DNA from: Lunularia cruciata
Taxonomy: Eukaryota > Streptophyta > Marchantiopsida > Lunulariales > Lunulariaceae
Assembly (NCBI GenBank): GCA_948567375.1
Contig: OX419756.1
Location: 75,282,333 to 75,346,332, forward strand
Direction of reading: 5' to 3'
DNA length: 64,000 nucleotides
This document shows, one piece after another, positions 13,601-27,510 of the stretch. A program made the position numbers and the translations under genes. A model generated the notes under the pieces. That model did no database searches and was not told where the DNA came from. It saw only the letters and a program-made list of their open reading frames with translations. Position 1 is the stretch's first letter, and every line of letters starts with the position of its first letter.

Positions 13601-15335
13601 TACATTGTAATGTGAGGCCAAGTTGAGTACAATCTTGGTAACCTTAGACTCTTCGAATGGGAAGAGTCACAACGAACACGATCCTAAAATTTCTGTTTGC
13701 CTTCTGAATGCTCGTGCAACTATCGTTTAGAGGTCACCACTTCAGAGGTTTCCTCAGTGATTCGCTCCTGTCTTTCACCATAGTTTGCAGATGCCAGATG
13801 TATATAGCAATAATAACGTGGGGTGTTTCTCAGCAAATCTATGTGATCGGAATCCCTCATGTATACGTTCTTTCGAGTCGAATTTGTACTTTAGATTCGT
13901 AAGAGCTATTTTATCGGAGTTATCAATTAGTTATTTTCCTGATAAGAAACACAGAGTGCATCGACAAACGGCATTTCGGGAGCGTTCCAGTTTCTGCTCG
14001 ACATAAAGGAAACATTTGACCGACAGACAACACTGTACGTCTGTACGCACTGGTAATTTTTTATGAATTTCTCCAGACCTTGCTCATACCAATACTATTG
14101 CTCATACGATGCTCCATTTTACCTTTTCTGGCTTTTTCCGTTATACATGGTCTGATGGGTCTTCCATCCTTTTTATTATCTTACGAGGTCTCCCTGTTCC
14201 AGCTATCGGGGTCTGATGAAAATTATAGAACGATGTCCTATATATCCTAAGAATCACGGAATGGAATGGAGTTAATAAGCAGGGAATAAAATGGTTAAAT
14301 TGAAATTTACATTTCGAAATATTTAAAAATTTGCAAGTTTAGAAAATTAAATAATATAAAATTATTTTAAATAAAATAAATATAAACTTTAATAATAATT
14401 TAAAATTATATTTATTACATAAAAATGAGGTTAAAAAATTCATGAAACACCTAATCAATATGTAAAAATTTAGAGATACAAATCCTATCGCCTAAACAGG
14501 AGGAATTTGCAGACGGACTAGGATAGGGTCAGGCACACCTAGGCTAGAGGTTGGCAACTTTGTCCACCATGTCTAATAGCTGACTCGGCATGGACGCTAA
14601 CGTTGTACTCGTGAGGCTGCCCATTGCAATTAGGGCGGCTGCTTTGCCGACAGACAGATTTACAGACCTCAAGGGCCCGGCAATGTGAACGCAATGAGCT
14701 GAAGTATTAGTTTACACGATGATGAGATAAGCGCTAACTTGATCGACTGCCGAGTAATAGTTGTATGTCCCCGTAAAGCATTTCATTAACTTTTTCACTG
14801 ATGCAGGAATAGTCTTCCGGTCATCACTAGGGTGATGACTTTCCTTTCATAAACCTATGCTATGTCCGAATTCGGATAAGGACAACGTCATGGTGTGGAC
14901 AGCTCCAGTGGCGACAAAGAAACTTCGTAAAACATGCGGCTCATAGTAGCCACCTAGGTGGCCATTCCAAACCCAACTCCGCGATTCTTTGCCAACTTGA
15001 GTGCATTCTTTACTAGTCTTCTGCTTAGGTTCTCGAAAGGCCAGCATTATTAATACTGAGCACACGATTCAGAATAACATTATACAAGTTGCCTGGGTGG
15101 GTCAAAAACTCAAGGTGGGCTCTACCCAGATCACCTTCCTCTATGGATATAGCACTATCTCAACAGTCGGTAGATTCGAATTTGTTCTTGATCATAAACT
15201 TCGGCCTTTTAAGTGTGCATCGAGGCTTGTTTCTCTTTCTTTCTTGGTCAATTGAGACTGTTGGGCTTCGCGCTTATTTTTTATTTCGCACTTGGTTGGT
15301 TGTGCCCTGTACTCCTTTCCCTTTCTTTCTGAGTT

Positions 15336-15372
<37 letters not shown>

Positions 15373-17600
15373 AAATTTTAACTTGATAAAGTGCTATTAG
15401 CCCTGTGAATTAAACATCCCCTGAGCTTGAGAGAGTAATTAGAGAACATATGCTTGTACAACTGAGAGCAAGGACTGAAGCAAAGTCCCCTACAACTGTG
15501 TGGAGATTCTGTCCGAACCATGACACTGTCTTTGTTAAACTGGTGTTTTGAGTCCACATTAATCATGACGACCAATCGCGAAGTTCTTAAACGGATTGTT
15601 CGGCGGGTGGCAATAATAGAGAATGTCTTGCAGGCATAATCATACCAGATTTTGGAGCTCCTTGGGGATACATTTGATTGATTATTCAGTGAGGCACCTG
15701 AAAGGCTTCCCTAGTGGCCACTTGCAGGAGGCAAACGCGAATCCGTTCCTCGAGAGTCTGCCTCACGGCAATTGTAATTTTTGTTCCTCCACTCGTTCTC
15801 CCTACAGCAATGGGCTTCCAGTTTTGACCAATTCAATCTAAAATACAAATTCAACTCTAGTAGATGACGATGAATGAATTCAGACAGGGGTGACTGGATT
15901 TGTCTCAAACCCTTTCAACGAGTCACCCTCTGGCTTGGTCTCTGGGTTTTAATTGGTTATTCTTTTCCTTTAGCTTAAGCCTTATGCTAAGGCTGATAGT
16001 TGATTGCTATTCCTTTTCTCTTTGGCATGAGGCTCTGCGTTCTTCCGCAACAATGTTCGTCTTTTCTTATTATACATTTCTCACTGCGTTGTACTCCTTT
16101 TTCCGGGTATACTATTTGATTCGGTTTAATCTAATAAATCATTAGGTCGCCATTCACTTCACTAATTGATTCGCTTCACTAATTGATTCGCTCATAATCC
16201 TGGAGTTTAAGCTTGTGTGTGATCGTGTTCGAAGATACCGGCTCTTGGACCAGCTGCTCGTGGAGGGGATAAGAAAGAACACGGAGTGTGCAGGCGCTAT
16301 GCAAGTTTCCTGGAGCTAATTCTTTTAGAATCATTAAACTACAACACAGGCCGGAGACGGTCGAACGTCGATCAAGTAACGACAAGGTAAAGAGACGAAA
16401 ATCGACCGTGAACGTTTTTGACAAACATCTGATTGAGTAGAATATCAAATTATGCTGTTCCCAGAAATATTATGAAAATATTGTAGTTGAACTGGAGAAC
16501 TGGAGTTGAACTAGCCAATTGAAGAGACAAAGGTAAACAGTGAATTTCACTTTATTGAAACACGATCGAAACTGTTCCCGCCCCGAAGAATCACCCGATG
16601 ATATCAGATGTTCCTTACTATGAGACCCATATGCATTTGCTGCTGAGGCGAGCAAGAGCGCGAGAGGATCACTCAGTTCGGCATTAGATTACTTTGTGTC
16701 TTTCGCTTTTGTTTTTGCCGTTTTCTTTGCGTCGTGACGGGAGGGGGATGAAAGGGGGAGGCGATGAAAAGGGATGACAAGAGAGAAATTAAGGAAGATT
16801 AGAGAATTTTTGAAATGTATGAGAGTATACTAGTATAATACACGAGTGGAGAGTGAGTTCTCTTTGTCTTTTAATTCCAATTCCATTGGTACTCGAACTG
16901 AAGGCTATAGAAATTCAGTAGAAAATATGATGATATTTAGTCTTATAGGACTTGGAGTGATCATTTTAGTACGAGAGGACTGGGTTGTTGAAATGTGAAT
17001 TCACTTGTTTTAGAAACTAATTAGTTCTAATCTCTTTGTTATCAATGTTTTAATCTCTTAGTTTTCTGGCTTTAGTTTCGTTAGAAACGAGTTTAAAAAT
17101 ATGAAATAGAAGTGAGGAGAGTTTATAGTTTAAGCATTTCACTTACTCATGTGAGGTGAGATATGAGTGGATAGAGGTTTTGTAGGAATGGGAGATATGA
17201 GAAGGAGCATCTCTTATTACTATTTTCATTCTTATGCTAGTTATGGTTTTATTTTCTCATGTGGAGTGGTCTGGGATACACCATGCTCTTAGTATCACTT
17301 ACTCTTTACATCACAAGGGGTGAAAGGGATACACAAGGACTATGATTGGATCACTTAAGATGCTCATGTGAGGTGAGTGCCATATTAACATCATTGACAC
17401 TAGGGTTACATATCACAAGTTCATTCCTTTGTTGACCATCTCGTAAATACTACTCAAGTGTGGGAGTTTGTATTTCATGTCCACATTTGTTCCATAAGCT
17501 TCCCATGCACTCTATGATGAGGCTAGACATGCTTTTTGCTTACCATTTGGTTGATTGATACAGGATCCCTTGGATGAATCAACATGGTTCTTAAAAGAAA
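13601..17600. other. Intergenic DNA, no supported gene
   Basis: Several overlapping short ORFs on both strands (about 60-90 codons at 13,700-14,000, 14,850-15,340, 15,620-16,450) have no recognised domains and contradict each other by overlap. A 20-bp match to the sarcin-ricin loop of large-subunit rRNA is at 16,966-16,985. Confidence 0.45.
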
Positions 17601-17639
17601 TTTGTAAGTGAGTTAGTCAAGTGCTTGTAAACGTCTTGC

Positions 17640-18560
17640 TCTAGAGAAGGATACACGGGGCTTTAGACCAATTACTATTGAGGATGTCTTCTTGAATTTG
17701 TTAGTTATACCATTGTCCTTAAGCATGCTACAAGAAGTGTCTGACTTCTTGTAGCATCTTAGTCCATTTTAATTTAGAGTTGCTACATTGGGACATTATT
17801 AGACTATTTCTCTAAGTATTGGAGCACTTGTAGATATCCACCTAGAGTGGTTTGTTCTATAGATAGATGTTGAGAACATTTTTAATAGTGTCTCACGTAC
17901 ATCCATCTTTAGAGAGCTTAGAGAGTCAAGTGGATCCTGGCTAGTCTTATTCTTTGCATGTAATACTTTCTCTTTTTTCCTTCATCTTTTGATTACCAGT
18001 ATGGTTTTTCACAAGAGCGAATCACCATCATAAACTTGGTTGTCAATACATGAAATACAAATTCTTTAGGTGGATTTTTATTTTCCATGGCTCACTTTCA
18101 AGCTCTCTTATCAACTACAATGCCATGCCATGTTGTGTCTTTCTCTCCTTGGCAAACAATACACATTGTGTACCTTATAAATCTGATTAGACAAGTCTCT
18201 TTGACCTCTTGACTACCAAGCTTCACATTGAAGACTCTGAGTGAGAATCAAGTGTCAAAATGCAAAACATGATCTCCTTTAGGTATCCCTCCTCACCTCC
18301 AATTTCCAAAAGAGTGTATCCATCTACATATAGTCTATGTATTCTTTTAATACCAATAGGATTGGAGGATTTTGTCACACTTGTTATATCTTGCTCTTGT
18401 AGAGGATATTGTAGTTATGGATGACCTCTCTTTATGAGGAGATCCTCAAGGGATATTTGATATATTTTCCTCTAATATTACCTATCAATCTGCATCCATT
18501 CCACCATCGTCCTTATGAGGTAGCTTGGTCAACTATATCCCACCAGGATGCAACTAGCTG
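17640..18560 (+). pseudogene. Decayed LINE-type reverse transcriptase
   Basis: No long ORF survives, but joined frames keep the landmarks of a non-LTR reverse transcriptase in the right order. These are RGFRPITIEDVF (about 17,655), DVENIFNSVSR (about 17,865, matching the D-x-x-x-F-x-x-V block), IFRELRESSG, GGFLFSMAHFQAL (about 18,067), a ruined catalytic box where FADDTHIV would be expected (reads FSPWQTIHIV), SKCKTxSPLGIPPHLQFP (about 18,260) and IPIGLEDFV (about 18,350). Several in-frame stops and frame changes make it clearly dead. Assignment to non-LTR elements is from family knowledge. The clade is not decided, and no 3' tail or target duplication was found. Confidence 0.6.
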
Positions 18561-21507
18561 GTGATATGAAAAGAATGGAAGACATGAGCATAATTTTCCA
18601 ACTTTTCAAGTAGAAGTTCCCATCCTTGGCTTAAAACCAAAACCTTTGGTGAATCACCTCGCGATCGGACCAGACAAGTACTACCCCTATCCTTGTCAAT
18701 CAAGCACCCCATCTGATCTCCAACGTGGAAATGTCTGCGCACGTAGCTCCTTCATTACTGTATTGTGTTGCACTAATCTCGCTTCTTAATTAGCTGGTCG
18801 ACTCTTTCCTCGCCACTTCTGGTGGAGCTTGACGTGGTCAAATGGCAGCGCAGTCTCCTAATGAGTGTGGAAGACCACATTGGTCAGGAAATACATATTA
18901 GGTGGTTTCTCGAACCGAGTCGTTCTCAGCCTGTATTCTCATTCCCAGACTCAGTTAATTCTTGTGTAAAGCACAAGCCTCCTCCACAAGGAAGTTTTCT
19001 GGAACTCATTCTTGATCCCCTCTTATATCGTGTTGTACTTCGGACATCTATCTCTATGTCATGGAGTCACCTTGTTTGTTTAACTTTGTTGAGAGTAACG
19101 GTATAATGGGCATTTTGCACACTCTTATTCCATGAACCATATGCATATAAATGCATTTAGTTTGCATTTTAATAATTACACGAGGACTCAGAAGTTCACT
19201 TTTGTAAAGCCTTTGGATGAAAGAGAGGACGTCCGCTTTCAACACATGTCGTTCGCTGAACTCTGAAGGGAATCATTTGTTTAATGCTTTCAGTCATGCA
19301 AAATCGGAGCACTAACAGAAAAATCGTCGCGCTTGGCAATATAATAGAATCCTCCAATTCATCTGAAAATCAAAGTCGCACTAAGGCAACTCCTCTTGGC
19401 ACATTTTCAGCAACCAGAGCATGTCACTATTAAGTTGTATAAATCAGAAGGCAACAGAATTGGGGAACGATGGCAGCCTATAAGGAAGTTGGTCAAAAGG
19501 CGTCAAGAACATAAGTACATGTTGCTTACGACATATGGCAGAAATACCGCCGAAAACGGTTCTGTTCAGATTTAACTGGGTCAGAACACTAATGCCTGTC
19601 TTGTTCCAATTCAGGCACATGATTGTGTGAAATTCGAAACCTCCGCGATAACCATCGAAATAAAGTCTCAAGTCTTCATATGAAAATCTTCTTCGGCAAT
19701 TGGTCGTGAAATTGTACAGGGGCTTCTTCCCTTTGAGCTGTCAGCCTCTCGTAACTCTAGAGGTAACAAATCCCAAGGCTGTTCTTTTGTTGGAACGAAA
19801 TCCACTGGGTGCCGAGCACTCGCGTATTATCAATCGAATCCAAAATCGAAGATCGACTGTAACCTAAGATCTCAAGATGCTCACTGCAAACTTGAGTATA
19901 TTGCCCAAATAAAGTAAGTCCAATGAAATAATATACCAGAAACATATGAGTGCGTTGACTAGTGTGGGACCTCTAACCGAGGGTTTCTCTTGGAGTCTAC
20001 CTACAGGTACAGTAGTCAGACAGACAGACAGACTTTTACGTCAGACTTTCCTCACCTTCATAAGGTAGAAGTCTGCTGGCTGGATCAAAAGATAACTCCT
20101 TAGTTAGTACTGCTGAAATCATCATTTCAATCGGTTCGACACATCCCCAGTTCTTACGAGTATAAGCCGTCGGATGTCCGTCAGATTTGGTGTCCTTGAC
20201 ACTGTCTTTATTATCTCAAGCAAGCTAGGAACAGACCAGGAACTTGAATCCGCGTGAGTTGGGGACCCTGCCTCCTAGATGTGGCCCACGAGCCAGAAGG
20301 CAACCCGACACCGCTTAGTGGTAAGTGTCCGGAAATCATGGCCCTAATTAGCGGAGTCCTAATCTGACATTTTGGGGCCTCGTCACTCGCGGACATTGGG
20401 TATATGAAGGTCTCGCTCAGTTTTGGTTCAATCCCCCATCACTATCAAAATTTCCCAACTCTGCTTTGATTTTCCTCCTTCACGTAATAATTATAGCACT
20501 ACAGTAATCCCCCTTGTTTTGGAAGAAACTGTGAGCTTGCTGTTCTTCTTCCTTTTCTTCCTTTCGAGTTTTCTTTGGATCTTCGGCGGCGATTTTCCTT
20601 GTCGCCGGTTTGCTTGGCAATTTCATCGAAAAATTGAGACCTAGAGAGATGGTTGTGAGGCTTGCAAGTTATGAAACAGCGACTCGACCGTATCGAAGTT
20701 CCATTGTGAGGTACCTTTCAAGCTTAAGCACAACCCCAAGTGTAATTCCGTTCGTAGAATCCCCGAAAGATGGTAGAGTAGTAGAACTTTCTGTTCCTGT
20801 CCCCGGGATTAGGACCTTCCCTGGTCCTCACGCGGATCTTGCAATTGCCAACTCTATGCTACGCTTGATTCCACTCGTTTGAAGTCGGGCATCGATCCAA
20901 ATCGAGGAAATTTGTCCAACGTCGTGTCAAACTCTGGTTTCCCGATGGGGTTCGTAGGTCATACCGTCCAAGAATTTTGTCTTCGGTGCTGTGTAGTTTC
21001 TGCAGGAAATCAGCATGTTGCCTCAGTAGAACTTGTTTCTGGTTTTTGACATCTTCCGTGTAACCTTGTCAAATCATCGACCCTACAACATCATATAACA
21101 TACCGTTGAAGACTGTTCCGACCAAAAGCTAATTATTAATAGTCGAAATGGGCCTCATCAGGATTAGGACAGCTTTCTCCCGACGAAAGGCGCGCAATTT
21201 GAATCTGTCTTCAAGCCACTATTTACACATTTGTAACTGCTGCAATTGCTGATTCATTTTCGCAGTAAGTAGCTCTGGAAAAGAGGCCGGCCAGAAGCGC
21301 GTCCAGGAGTTAAAACTCTGCATTTGCCTGGTCAAGAGCTCCGACGCTTCCAAACCAATTGACATCTGGGCCTGTTGAGAACACGAATAGATTTTGCTGT
21401 CAACTGGAGTGAGGTGCTTCAAGCAGAAACCCGGATTTGATTTCTACCTGGAGCGTCGGACGGTGACATAGTTACAATTTGAGGTTGCGGAGGTTCTATT
21501 TCGAGAC
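18561..21507. other. Intergenic/5' flanking region of the F-box gene
   Basis: I see no confident gene. A frame at about 20,649-20,882 (ATG start MVVRLASYETATRP) follows a pyrimidine-rich, 5'-UTR-like stretch and ends at TGA. It could be a small gene or a first exon, but I recognise nothing in it. A short (GACA)4 run lies at about 20,018. Confidence 0.4.
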
Positions 21508-22699
21508 ATGATGAAGTGGAGAAGATGTACCAGTCGCCTGGGGCAGCTGACCCACGCAGAAAGTAGCAACAGTACCACGGAATTAGATCCGGATTGGTCT
21601 ACTCTTATACACGAGGCGCTAGCGGAGATTTTCCAGCGTTTACCCCTAGAGGATAGATTGCAGGTGGTGCCTTTGGTATGCAAGAGCTGGAGAGACGCAG
21701 GAAGTGATCCAACAAGCTGGAAAATCATAAACATGGTGCCATGGATTCACAGGAAGATGGAAGAGGAATGGATGTGGGAATACTCCTGTGAGGGTTTAGT
21801 CGACCGCCTTGTCAGGAATCTAGTTGATCGTAGCCGTGGTCAACTTCGGGAGCTTCGCACGATGTATGTCTCGGACTATGCCATCGAATACTTGGCAGAC
21901 AGGTTCGTTCGTTTCCCACACCAATCCACCGATCCATAAAATTAATCCAGTGGCACATACGCGAAGTTAAGGAAACAATTTCACAAACAAGTCTGTATCT
22001 CATGCTCAGAAATCAGTACTGCTCACATAACATGTGGTCCAGTTTTACATGAGATATTCAATTCATCCTATTTCCTACAGCTAATTTTAACGAAATGAAT
22101 ATGACTATTGATCGACTACCTCTTTGACAATCCAACACAGCAGTGTACTGATATATGCTCGTATGCTTTTATTATTGTGCAGCAGTCCATGGCTTGAAGT
22201 TCTGACGATACCATCGAGTTTGGGTGTGACGGACAAATCGGCATTGAAGCTTGCAGCGCTCTCCCCGAGACTAATGCACCTAGATGTGAGCGACTGCTAC
22301 AACATATCGAATCAGGCGCTGGTGGCCTTCGGAGACAATTGTCCAGGTCTTGAAAGGCTGGGCCGCAATATGGTCAAACAAACTGAACTGAGACACTCGT
22401 TTGAATCAACTAGTTCACCAGGCGGTGATGAAGAGGCAATTACGATGTCAAGGCACTACCCTCAACTGAAGCACCTGGAGATGAAGAAGACTTCTATTTC
22501 AGACACAGGATTGAGACACTTGGCTATTGGCTGCCGAAATCTGCAAAGCCTGAACGTCGCCTGCTGTTACGTACTATCCCCAAAGGCTCTCGACGATGTA
22601 AGCAAGAATTGCACGAATCTCACGGACTTCACAAAACCCATCACTCCAAGAATGCACATCTGCCCCGACGATTTCCAGAGCACGATGCTGTTCGAATGA
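21508..22699 (+). CDS. SKIP1: SKIP1-like F-box/LRR protein, two exons
   Basis: Exon 1 is 21,508-21,902 and exon 2 is 22,183-22,699, giving about 303 residues. The splice interrupts a codon and restores the frame exactly (CAG|GT donor, TTATTGTGCAG acceptor). The length fits plant SKIP1 proteins (about 300 aa). An N-terminal F-box spans roughly residues 30-70 (LIHEALAEIFQRLPLEDR, then VCKSW). Leucine-rich repeats follow (LTIPSS, LMHLDVSDCYNIS, LKHLEMKKTSISDTGL, LQSLNVACC). By family knowledge, F-box proteins of this kind bind Skp1/ASK and act as substrate receptors of SCF ubiquitin ligases; the substrate is unknown. The ATGATG at 21,508 is the first start in frame. The conserved GxNCPxLxxLxRN block between LRRs is typical of SKIP1. 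It is the only well-preserved host gene in the window. Confidence 0.85.
21903..22182 (+). other. Intron of the SKIP1-like gene
   Basis: The 280-bp intron has GTTCGT at the donor and TTATTGTGCAG at the acceptor. Removal joins ...YLAD with SPWLEV in frame. Without splicing the frame hits TAA at 21,937. Confidence 0.8.
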
Positions 22700-25600
22700 C
22701 CTCTATAATCAGCTATCTATTGATAACCTAAGGTGGTCATGAAGGCCTACTTTTAGTTTTGCACGAGGTTCAACGATGTACAACTTCTGCCGAGCCAAGC
22801 CAGAAGACTGTTTGGCATCAATGCTTGTGAAAGTGGGAGTTCTACATCGACACAGTACCTACCTTATGAAGGTCCGAGTCTGTAAAATACGCTTGGAAAT
22901 CTTTCCCACAGCTTGAGAGAGGAACGTTTGAATTTGGTGTGGACTCTGAGAGATGGAATCTGCACATCTGGTCTTAATGTAAATTTTGTGGGAGGTCTAT
23001 CGGCAGGCGGCTGGATTCGATCCAATTCACACCACGCTATGTATCATACCACGCTACGCTTACCAACAATTGTTTCGATCAACTTCTTGTCAGAAGAGCA
23101 TTGCTACAGATTGATTTACCCAGCTCCTTGCACATTTACGCGTTTTGAAACGCAGGAGCGAAATTACTTGACAATTAGTTCACTGATCATGGGTTTCGAC
23201 GAACTTGCTGAAAGAACTTATGGGCAACCTGCCTGATACCTCAAACCAAGGTTTCCTTCCTTACCTGTCACTTATAGTAGCGCTACACATTAGTCATCTT
23301 TAAATACACCAAACTGTCAAGAGCATTAGACATTTTAAACTTGCTCTGCTCTGATCCACGTTTCTGCCCTGCCACATTAGAATTATCGCGGAAAGTTTCT
23401 CAACACCTGTTGAGATTTGGAAGTTAGACTAATCATCCCCATTGTATTATCTGAAGAAATTCCTTACTCTAAGAAAGATGGGGATGAAATTACTCGGGGG
23501 CCATTCTGAATTGCAGTGGAGTATTCTTTAAGTTCCTTAAGCATGACTTTGGTGGCAATCCGTCCACTTGCTCTCAGTTACAGTCACCAAATATGTAGAA
23601 TATTCCGGATTGAGTTTGTGCTCTCTTACACGGAGTGTACTAATACAAAGATTCATGTCGATCGATTTAGAGACATGTATGTATACCATCAATTCACATC
23701 TATTCCTTCTACACAGAGTTCCTCTCTATGCTCTCACTCAGTATTTTGTTCTTAGACCTCTCATGTTGCATGTAGTTTTGTTCTAGATGTGATGAGACAG
23801 TGCTGAGTCGTGCTAGTTGTGCATGCATGTTTGGGAAGCTTCGCCTTCTGGTAGCTTCTGGTAGCGTGCAGAAATGATGTGGCATTGAACCTTTAACATC
23901 TAGGAAAAGCTCCATACATGGGTCATGAACGGCCAACGTGTCTGAATCTGAACAGGGGCAAGGCCAACGAGTCGGGAGTGCCTGTCGGTGACTCTGACTT
24001 GGGACGCCCTCCCAGACTCAATAGGTCTTAAGCTCTGTAGCAATGTGCTTGCTTTTACTTAGAGCTGCTTTATTTGCCAGTCGCTTTCTGATTTCGTCGG
24101 CCCTACACAATTTATTAGTAAAAGTTTTCCTCGCCAAAAACTTACTCTCCAGAGTTTGGTTCAGAAGATTTCCCCAGCTATGCATCGCGGATTTGAAGCT
24201 ATGCCAGCTTCACCTGCATGTGTTACACAGTAATTAGAGGCATGCAGGTCTTTTGTGATTATGTACATCAGATGCTAACTGGAACATTGCATGAAACATG
24301 ACAAAGCCAATATTATGTTATGTGTATACCTATGTGACCGAGTATGGAGCAACGAAACCTAGCGCCAATGTGGATTATGACTTATCCGTTAGTAACTGTC
24401 ATGGGCTAGGTCTGGATCCGGATCCATACTTAAAGTTGATAGTTTGGTACCGGATACACCAGACACATTGAACGATGATCATGCATGAGTTCTTTTATAC
24501 AGATTTTCTTGATTTTATTCTTTCTTGTTGAATAGATTTTACCCGTTCTCCTTCGTTCCTACATTTTGTTTGCATATGTTTGTTAGTGCTTGAATCTGGT
24601 GTACATATGTGGAGAATCAGAATATGCTACCACGTTTATCCTCTTCCGTTGTGAATTTAAGTCCGGCCACATAAGCAACACCTCAGCGTTCAACTAAATT
24701 TGGAACAAACCAGGTTAAAGGTGTAGTGAGAATCCATGTATGGGAGAAAAGAATCTGCCATGTGATGCACTTAAACGAGGAGATTTTCCTCCCATCTACT
24801 TGCACTATCTTTGAGAAAGCGAAGTATGCGGCGAGTTCTCTATGGGCCCTTGTTTGTATCCTTAGCTTACTCCAGGGTTTCCGGATTGTAATATCCTGTC
24901 CTGTGTTTTCTTTGTCGGTGGCTTGGTGCTTTACAATGGTGAACACCACATTGGATCTCACCATTCAATTGACGACACTTATTGTCTTCAATTGAATGCC
25001 TTCTTGAACTGTTCTGATCTATGCAGGAAGTGGTAAGAGCAGTAACGACAAGCTCAGGAATCTGAAATTGCCACTTGCACATTTGTCAAAGCGGCAATAT
25101 CAGAAGCAACACTCGTGGAAGCAGCGTGGACTTCAAAATTGGTGAATGACTCAGTAGCCCGTCTCTTGATCTAGTTCTTGTGCATCCTATCCAGACCTCG
25201 GTCTTTATATTTGCTAATTTGTGATTCCCATGGCCGCCCGCAGTCTGTGGGAGAGGACGCTACATCCGTGACCTAGTCAGATACAATAGTCAACAATTCT
25301 ATTTGGCTCCGTTAGAAAAATTTCTGGTAATACGAGAAAGAGCAAACGCGAACGCGAACGTTGAGCAGAAGATAAGAGGATCCTTAATTTGCGGGCAAGA
25401 AGAGACAGGTCATAGCACCAAATGTGCTTCCACTTACCCATCTTAGAGGCTTATTACCCATCTTAGAGACCTATTGGGGCTTAGCCCCATGTTACATTTT
25501 TTTTCTCTCCCTTGTACGGCTCGATGGGGTCTTCCCATCCTTCACTTTTCCTACGCGGCCACCTTTTTTCTTCTTAGAGACTTATAGGAGATATAGAGTC

Positions 25601-27510
25601 TATCAGATGGCTTCGGGTTTCCATCTTACGTCGATGGATAAGGTATAGTCACAGCAAATCCGATGTCAGCACAAAACACTATACTAGGGAAGGTGAATAA
25701 GCCGAGAATTACCGCGCCGAGAATTCTTATATTATTTAGCCGTTGGCTCGGTCTATATGTTCCGTCGATGAAATCTTGGTCATTTATTCCATTATTTGAG
25801 TGTTTGTAGGGCTCCTATGAATGAAACAACAGGAGATGGAATAAATCCCACCCTGGAGGAATACAAGGAAAAGAGAGGAAGCACAAGTTACCGACCATCT
25901 GGCTTCCCTCATGCTACTGTGTATGAGGAACTTCCATGACTTATTAGCGTACTTCTTATCCCACGCGTGGGATAAGAAGTTGCCCTGATGATTCGAAAAT
26001 TACAGCACAAGAAACTGTTCAACAGAACGATACTTTCATCGAAGTCATGGGAGTACGTCAAATCCTCAGGCAAAATCTTCCTGGGCTTTTTCTCCAATGT
26101 CTGGTCGTCCGACAGGCATTCACATTCAAGATCTGTCGTGATGACAAATCTGAAGCCCTTGTGCCCATAATCCACTCTAGACCAGCAGTGATACAAACAG
26201 AAACCAGCTCCAGTAGCTCCCATGGATTTGGTAGACAATTTATATGCTAACTTAAAGGAGTGCACATCGCCTTGAATCAGTGACTTTTGATAGTTTCTGG
26301 AGTCTGTACGACTGCAGTCAGCCCTCGTAAACTGCTGGTCGCGAGAGCAGAGAATTTTCAGACTTCAACCAGAGGGAGACGTAACGTGGTTGCAAACCAT
26401 GTCATGTCATTTTTGATGGCAAGATGGAAGATTGCACTCTTCCTTTACATACAGATACAGCTCAGGGCTAGCTCCACCGCCAGCGAAAAACTGAACGTAC
26501 TCTTACGTATAGAACGTGCGCACTGGTTTCTGTGGGGGTACCAATCTGAAATTCAAAAGTCATGTCTCAAACGATCACAGTTTACTCTTCACCTGTGTCT
26601 TGATCAGAACCAGAAAGTCGACCCTCGTTCATTTAGGTTTTTCTGACTGAGTATATCCAAAACCTGTCGAAAAGCATACATTGAATACAGAACTTGACTG
26701 ATCCAGTTCAAACGAACTTAATCTACATCGTAATTCTGCAAATGGACTTTCTCAGCAGACATTTGCAGAGTATGGATAACAAAGGTTCATCTCGAAATTG
26801 TAGGTAGGGATCCTGCAATGAAATTCTACTAGATTACCGGTCAGACCACGATGTCTGCTGTCCTGTCTAGTTTTATCAGTCTAATCGGGATTGATTCTTG
26901 GCCAATCCAGTTAGAACAAGTATACTTTCCAGATTTTACTTCTCAAAAACCATGTCACATTTCCCAGCTTCAATTCCAATTTGAGCCATCCTAAATTTCT
27001 AATTGTCTAAGCGTCACAGGATCAAGATCCGCTTGAAGCTGGTGAAAGTAAGTTCCCTTAGTCCTGGAGTTCTCCTCGGTGAAAATCACCGAGCTCACGC
27101 AAGTTTCTGACCTGTCTCACTAGCTAGTTCTTAGAGCCCTCCGAAACATCAGGAGTGATAAAAGGATCCACAAAACCTTCTACCTTTACATACGTAGACG
27201 AATACAAACGACCATGGCTCTGACGTTGATCAGCGTATTACAAGAACTGTCACCGGAACCTGGGTTAATCTTCACTTTCTTTTCATGGAATGCAAATCCA
27301 TGTCCTAATTCCTTACATTGCTATCCCTCGTGCAGTGTCACCTAATCTGAGTGGTTGGAGTTCCAGTCTCGTCATCAAACACTTCTGTAAAGTGGATATG
27401 CCAAGCCTAACAGCAGCTCATAAAAAGTTTGATAAGAGGGGCTGAAAGTAATCATAACGAACATTAAAACAATGGGAGATGATGACAACAATTTCCACTG
27501 CGACTAAGTT
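22700..27510. other. 3' flank of F-box gene and intergenic DNA
   Basis: No supported gene. 22,700-23,250 is probably 3' UTR and flank. A perfect 30-bp palindrome is at 25,951-25,980. Minus-strand frames around 25,909-26,265 (starts GTG, contains GHKGFRFVITTDLECE) look slightly protein-like but lack an ATG and any recognised motif. The other ORFs overlap each other on opposite strands and are treated as chance. Confidence 0.4.
25951..25980. repeat. Perfect 30-bp palindrome
   Basis: ACTTCTTATCCCACG is followed immediately by its own reverse complement, with no spacer. The centre is ACGCGT. Confidence 0.95.

Noticed and set aside
16966-16985. Large-subunit rRNA gene fragment
   Set aside because: Only 20 bases match; neighbouring helices are absent. 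Kept as a low-interest observation only.
22913-23236. 107-codon frame after the F-box gene
   Set aside because: Lies in the probable 3' UTR, with no domain and no splice link to the upstream exon.
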